64,000 nucleotides of DNA, from the NCBI GenBank assembly GCA_025201765.1, contig MU623428.1:62001-126000 (forward strand). The letters run 5' to 3'. Below are positions 59,291 to 64,000 of the stretch, in pieces (the stretch's first letter is position 1; every line of letters begins with the position of its first letter). This DNA comes from Daldinia sp. FL1419. Lineage: Eukaryota; Ascomycota; Sordariomycetes; Xylariales; Hypoxylaceae. The notes beneath the pieces are model-generated. The model worked only from the letters and a program-made list of their open reading frames with translations. It was not told the origin of the DNA and did no database searches. The translations under genes were made by a program, and so were the position numbers.

Positions 59291-60495
59291 TCAGAATTTT
59301 GTTGGTTCCCCCCTTCCGGCAATCAGATTCAGCCCAGGAACGGCCAGCAATCGTGGTGAAATCACTTGGCAAAGAGCTAGCGCGTGTGTTATTTATTCAT
59401 CCTCTTCGGGATAGAGTAGAAGCAGATTAACTAGGTACTGTAGGTAGTTTACGCGTTTGGTGTAGATTCACTCGTGGCTATGGAAATAAGAAACTGGATT
59501 GCCAAAGATTTCGCAGCGGATGTGGCTGTTTTTGAGCTAATGGGAGGAAGATCCGTTAGAGCTATCGGAGAGATGGTTTAGTACGAAAGCGAGTCGCACT
59601 CACGTTAAGAAACGAAGTTGGTCTACTTATATGTAGAAGAGGAAGTCACGACGGCATCAATAAAATGCGATTCAAACCATGTACTTAGGTACCTACCTTA
59701 GGTACTTCTTATGTAAGCAGGTGAGGTACTTGGCACCGCATTTTTAACTCCTGACACACGGACCACCTTTGGTCTCTTTGTCTATTAATAAGACCGACGC
59801 TTATGTAACGCGCCAAAAATAGCCCCTATTTACAGAGGTACAAGCAATAGGTTCGTTATATGCTCTCAAGTCTTTAAAGAGATTTTTGGTTATATAAAAA
59901 GCCATATTAATAAAACGCCTTATCGTTGTTGCTGGTGGACCTCGAGAGTATGGGTCGCTCGGTCTTCTATCACCACATAGACTACTCGCTATCTAACCTC
60001 ACTACTCTAAGGAGCTAGAGGTTGCCAATTAACGCCCCTTTTTGGGGGGCAGTCCTTTTCACATCATCAAAAGCTTCAGAATTGCCGTCTTATGTTCCTA
60101 GGCTACATAAATTAGGCTTTGAATTTATAACCGTACCCCTTATGTAGGTAGGTATATATTTATCGAAATATTAATTTCAAAAACGGTCAGTGACGGCAAT
60201 AATCCAACACTTGTAAGTTGTAACATACCCCAAAGTCTTGTTCGACTAAGCCTAATTCTTATTATACCGGCTAGTATCTAGGTAGGCATTGAAAGCGTCG
60301 TAAATCGAATACCCCGCGTGGTCATACCTCTAGAAGATACCTAGAGAATCTATTCTCATTTATAAGACTATTTACCTTGACTCTGTCCTTCTTTCTCCCT
60401 ATTCCAGTTTCGAAAGCCTTTTCTTTGGAATTTTATTCTCAAACTGACGCGCATACACCTATCAACTCCTAGCCACGGGTCTGGGTCATTCAAAC

Positions 60496-61533
60496 ATGAT
60501 ACCTAAACTTGGCCATCTCTTGTTTAAAGCACACCGGAAGCGTTGGACCCTTGGGGATGTAACAGATTCTACAGAGAAAGGTATTGACTCACTATGCCTC
60601 CAAGCCCGTCGAGGCTCGTCGAGTGCGAATGAGACGGCTAAAACCACGACCCATCCAGAACGAGCTATACCTCAAGAAGCTTGGGACTCGCACGTGCACA
60701 TCCTCGATCCCAAATATCCTTTGTCAGAAAACGCACAGTACAAACCACATGGGCATATATTCTGTGACTGGGAACACTTCAGGGAGTCCGTAGGGATACC
60801 TAATGCGGTGTTCGTTCAGCCGTCTGTTTACGGCAATGATAATAGCTGTTTACTAGATGCGCTGCGAATTCTCGGCCCTCACAGGTCTCGTGGTGTCGTT
60901 ACTTTCGATCCGGCTACTACGCCATCATATATTCTACAGCAGTGGGATGAACTCGGCGTTCGCGGGGTACGAATCAATCTGCAGTCTGTAGGCAAAGTAA
61001 TGGAGGAAGATGAACTTGCCAAGACCTTGCGGATGTATGCTACTGCAATTCACTCGTTCGGGTGGGTGATACAGATCTATCTTCCCATGCAAATGGTGCC
61101 ACTACTAGAGTCTATCGTACCAGAGTTAGGTGTAATTATTTGCATTGATCATATGGGACATCCGCCACTAGCAGATTCACCTCGATACGCGGCAACTCAA
61201 GACCCATTCGTGATCCCCGGATTCGATGCAATGTTACGTCTGCTGAAAGGCGGGTCGACGTACGTGAAACTATCCGCTCCTTATAGAATGGCCACCACGG
61301 CTGATGGAATGACGGACGTAATTCCGGTCGCGCAGGAGCTGCTGCGCACGGCGGGACGCAAGGTCGTATTCGCAACCGATTGGCCACACACTCGTTACGA
61401 GGGTCTGGATATTAAACCCTGGATTCAAGCCTCAGTAGACATGTGCGCTGGTGATAAGACTCTCATTGATCAACTATTTAGAACCAATGCAGAAGAACTA
61501 TGGGGTTTGAAAGACTGCCTAGCGAAGCTTTGA
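60496..61533 (+). CDS. Amidohydrolase-family TIM-barrel hydrolase (amidohydrolase 2, lactonase-like)
   Basis: Metal-dependent hydrolase of the amidohydrolase-2 family; closest in motif pattern to 2-pyrone-4,6-dicarboxylate lactonase and related lactonases of aromatic degradation. Single exon, 345 residues. Barrel strand 1 carries WDSHVHILDP (His66 and His68); then IPNAVFVQPSVYGNDNSCLL, RGVVTFDPATTPSYI, LGVRGVRINLQSVGK, VIICIDHMGHPPLAD, STYVKLSAPYR and VVFATDWPHT with Asp295 and His298. The ~60 residues before the barrel are a basic, low-complexity extension and may be a targeting sequence or an over-long start. The substrate is inferred only from similarity of motifs. Confidence 0.85.
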   Translation: MIPKLGHLLFKAHRKRWTLGDVTDSTEKGIDSLCLQARRGSSSANETAKTTTHPERAIPQEAWDSHVHILDPKYPLSENAQYKPHGHIFCDWEHFRESVGIPNAVFVQPSVYGNDNSCLLDALRILGPHRSRGVVTFDPATTPSYILQQWDELGVRGVRINLQSVGKVMEEDELAKTLRMYATAIHSFGWVIQIYLPMQMVPLLESIVPELGVIICIDHMGHPPLADSPRYAATQDPFVIPGFDAMLRLLKGGSTYVKLSAPYRMATTADGMTDVIPVAQELLRTAGRKVVFATDWPHTRYEGLDIKPWIQASVDMCAGDKTLIDQLFRTNAEELWGLKDCLAKL

Positions 61534-63394
61534 ATGTTTAGGAAATACGAAATATGGCTCGTCTTTATGGCCCTTGGAATGAAATGCGTACATTTTTTAA
61601 TAACCGCCATAAACAGTACATTTCCATCAGGTGCAAAGCTCGAATTTAATACATAAGATACCTTAAGGGGTTTATTTTGTTCGATATTCATGGTCCTGTC
61701 TTGTATGGTATAGGGCTGAAATAATTATAATGTTGAGTCTATGTGTTAGAGACAAGTTCAATAGGTGAGTTAAGAGATTAGGTAGCTAAAATACCAAGCA
61801 AATAGCCGCTGTGACATTATTTGATGCTTGGCGACTACGTAAGAGGCAAAAAAATATTATTCTCTTATCAACATTACCTTGTCGGGTATCGTATAATGCC
61901 TACGATGAGCCCTCACATTTTTTCTAAGTTCGTGGAGCCTTTATTCCGGTTCCCAACAGGCTCCTTGTCGACTTTCCCCAGGCCATTGCGAAATGAATTA
62001 TACCTAAATCCATGATCTAGAACTGATATTACCGCAGTGTGGAACCAACTTTACTATATGGTCAAGCTGAGCCAGCCTGATATCTAGAATTCCAGCACGA
62101 ATAGTCCCGTCTAGATGCGTTTATACTTAAGGTTTTTACGCTAGTTATACTAAATCTAGTACACTCTTTAGTCTTCATTGGCTCGTCTTGAAAGGCGCTA
62201 TATCTCACGTGGGGTATTCACGCTTGCTGAATCTGGTATAGATATCGACTCGAGCATTTTGTCGATACTACGAATAGGCTAGCTTGACGGGTAATTGTAG
62301 ATCTTTTTTCACCTCTAATTTTTCATCCAATGAAAACAATCGCAGGAGAATCCGTAGCGGGATAAAGTTTGAGCCGCAATTCAGGACCTAGACTAGATTA
62401 TATAGCACATTAACCTAGGTACGTTGTGGGTATGGATGGTTTGAATTGTGAAGTACCCAGGTATGTCTTCCAACTACGTAACTCAAAGTATATATATAAC
62501 TCGAGAGGTGACCAAGTTAGTAATTACCTATCGCAAGCGTGTGCTTCTAGTCGACAGTCCGTAATATTTGCCTACCAAGAGAAGCCCCTATTCATACCCA
62601 GGACGTAACTTGTTAACGTTCTTGCCCGGTAGGCGTTTATCTCGTGCAGGGAAGCTTTCGGAGGCAACTCTGATAAGACAAAGCTAGTTAGAATATTTGA
62701 ATGGCGTCGATGGTATATATCTTGCTAGCTAGTTCTGCTATCTTTGATATAGGACCTGAATCTGACTCGTAAACATCGTCTAGATCTAACCCAACGCTTT
62801 AACCCGCTTTTTCTCGCTTAACGGTCACTCTAGCTGTCCAATTACTCTTTTGCTTGCTCTTAGTATAGCTGCTACTCCGTCCTAATAGCGAGCTAAACTG
62901 CTCTCTTCAGTATTCATAGGTGGGCAAAACCTGGGGATGCTAGAATGAAGAGTCGGGAATTTTTTTATAGCACCAAGTTAGTTACTGCACTAGACTACTA
63001 GTATTTCATGGTTAGTTTACCAAATTCTACGACCTAGATCTATCAAAAACTAATTTACTTGGCGGTTCTTCTTCAGGCACGTAGAAGACCAGAAATGGGG
63101 TTGTTCTTCCGAGTCAAGACTAAATCTAGTCTTGCAAGTAATTACTCTAGTTATGGAACTTGATATAGCTTCAAAAGTAGGCAAGGTTTTCATAATGACT
63201 CGAGTATACTAGCTTCGATAGATGGTATGTGTTTACTATTCGTAGGAGAGTCTAGGCTCTTACGCCTCCGGACTCAACGTCGTGCGAATTGATATATAAA
63301 ATCGAAGCCAAGCACCTTCCATGTCGATCATGTTCCGCATCCTCATCAGCAATCTTGCATTGTGTCTTCGGTCGCTTCTCTACACTCGCTTGCA
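61534..63394. other. Gene-poor AT-rich region
   Basis: About 1.9 kb. On the minus strand 62700-62905 has an open coding-like frame (TARVTVKREKAG, one stop, then SVGLDLDDVYESDSGPISKI) that may be a RIP-damaged relic. CTAG-rich sequence around 62990-63160. No intact gene. Confidence 0.35.
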
Positions 63395-64000
63395 ATGGTG
63401 TCACGGTGGCTGATCCCCCTTTTGGCGGGAACAAATGTTTTCGCTCTTCCTGGGCAGAGATACTATCCCCGGGCTAACGAGACTATTCCTTCCGATAATC
63501 TATCAAACTCTTCTGTCGTGGATGTCTCGAACAGCACTGTGTCCTCTTCTTCATCGGTGGTTCCTCCAACATATATATTCGGAAATAGTACTGCCTCGGA
63601 AACATCTTCATCCTTGATTTCCTCAACGGTTTCGTCCTCAATCTCTTCTACAACTTCGTTGACGATTCCGTCAACTTCGCCTTCTTCTACGTGGGACTAT
63701 CCCACCGAGAAGCTAGGCCCTGTGGCTACCTTGTTACCTGCTATTCCCCATGACCACGATGGAGACGACATCTCTCATCTTACGCCAAAGGATCCTGGCT
63801 TAGGGTCTCCGATGCATTACGCCCAGGAGTCCAATGGCGGTACGTCGCTATCATATTCTCCATATAACTGATATACTAACTTTTATGCCAATAGATTCGG
63901 CCGGAATTTACGCCATTGCTATTCCCCGATGGACTGCCCCGTCTATTGTTTTGGACCATTCTTCTCTTGTCATTGGCGTGAGCGTTACACCTGCAGGTGA
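63395..64000 (+). CDS. Secreted Ser/Thr-rich protein (partial at right edge)
   Basis: Predicted secreted or cell-surface protein. The chosen ATG opens a signal peptide (MVSRWLIPLLAGTNVFALPG) followed by about 100 residues very rich in Ser/Thr/Val with several Asn-X-Ser/Thr sites, as in mannoprotein or GPI-type surface proteins. A less repetitive block follows (YPTEKLGPVATLLPAIPHDH). Exon 1 is 63395-63839, intron 63840-63894 (55 nt, TACTAAC branch), exon 2 begins at 63895 (DSAGIYAIAIPRWTAPSIVL) and runs off the window. The upstream frame lacks an ATG. No domain identified so far. Confidence 0.7.

Larger units (their letters stand above)
58157..60495. other. Intergenic region with two gene relics
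   Basis: About 2.3 kb. It contains an acetyltransferase C-terminal fragment (58568-58800, minus) back to back with a broken rhodopsin-like gene (58810-59290, plus). The remainder (59290-60495) shows only TAGGTACCTA-type blocks (59684-59706) and amidohydrolase promoter sequence. Confidence 0.5.

Overview
The window is nuclear DNA of a filamentous ascomycete (Pezizomycotina, most likely Sordariomycetes; a Xylariales-type fungus is my guess). The evidence is short 50-130 nt GT-AG introns with CTAAC-type branch points, well-spaced single genes on both strands, fungal-specific families (Skt5/Chs4, Ivy1, Fmp46, Cbp4, DUF6594, rhodopsin-like membrane proteins) and many TAGGTACCTA/ACCTAGGT motifs between genes. 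I rebuilt exon-intron structures by hand: splice sites keep the reading frame and restore family-typical protein sequence, but no transcript evidence was available.

Layout. 1-1446 (-): DCAF11/LEC14B-type WD40 protein, cut by the left edge. 2614-3816 (+): SET-domain lysine methyltransferase. 4063-4672 (-): Cbp4, complex III assembly. 7578-10557 (+): Skt5/Chs4-type chitin synthase activator with a CaaX end. 12094-12987 (+): metzincin-type zinc protease. 15717-16293 (-): mitochondrial pyruvate carrier subunit, divergent from 17205-17675 (+), the NDUFA2-type complex I subunit. 17676-21408: higher-GC, gene-poor stretch with broken coding-like islands. 21409-22269 (-): unrecognised protein with a lysine-rich tail. 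23958-24580 (-): Fmp46 thioredoxin-like protein. 25809-27195 (+): nucleoporin Nup53. 28034-29614 (-): Ivy1-like protein. 30753-31843 (-): acyl-protein thioesterase with a 62-nt homopolymer in its last intron, divergent from 32483-33719 (+), a LigB/DODA extradiol dioxygenase. 34084-35591 (+): DUF6594 membrane protein. 37667-37739 (-): tRNA-Val(AAC). 38103-38527: a MITE. 39638-41862 (+): Dur3 urea transporter. 44428-46805 (+): copper amine oxidase. 48689-50551 (+): MFS transporter. 54225-54957 (+): unrecognised three-exon gene. 57173-58156 (+): quinolinate phosphoribosyltransferase. 58568-59290: remnants of an acetyltransferase gene and a rhodopsin-like gene. 60496-61533 (+): amidohydrolase. 63395 to the right edge (+): secreted Ser/Thr-rich protein.

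How the genes relate. Most are housekeeping genes with no operon-like logic. Four of them (Cbp4, Mpc2, NDUFA2, Fmp46) act in mitochondria. Dur3 and the copper amine oxidase are consecutive and both serve nitrogen scavenging; the Dur3 upstream region holds five GATAAG/CTTATC sites, as expected for AreA control. I found no biosynthetic cluster and no clearly new system. The most unusual items are the TA-flanked MITE, two strong G-quadruplex motifs in promoters, the poly(A/T)62 intron of the thioesterase, hydrophobic N-terminal extensions on both members of the thioesterase/dioxygenase pair, and the pair of gene relics near 58.6-59.3 kb.
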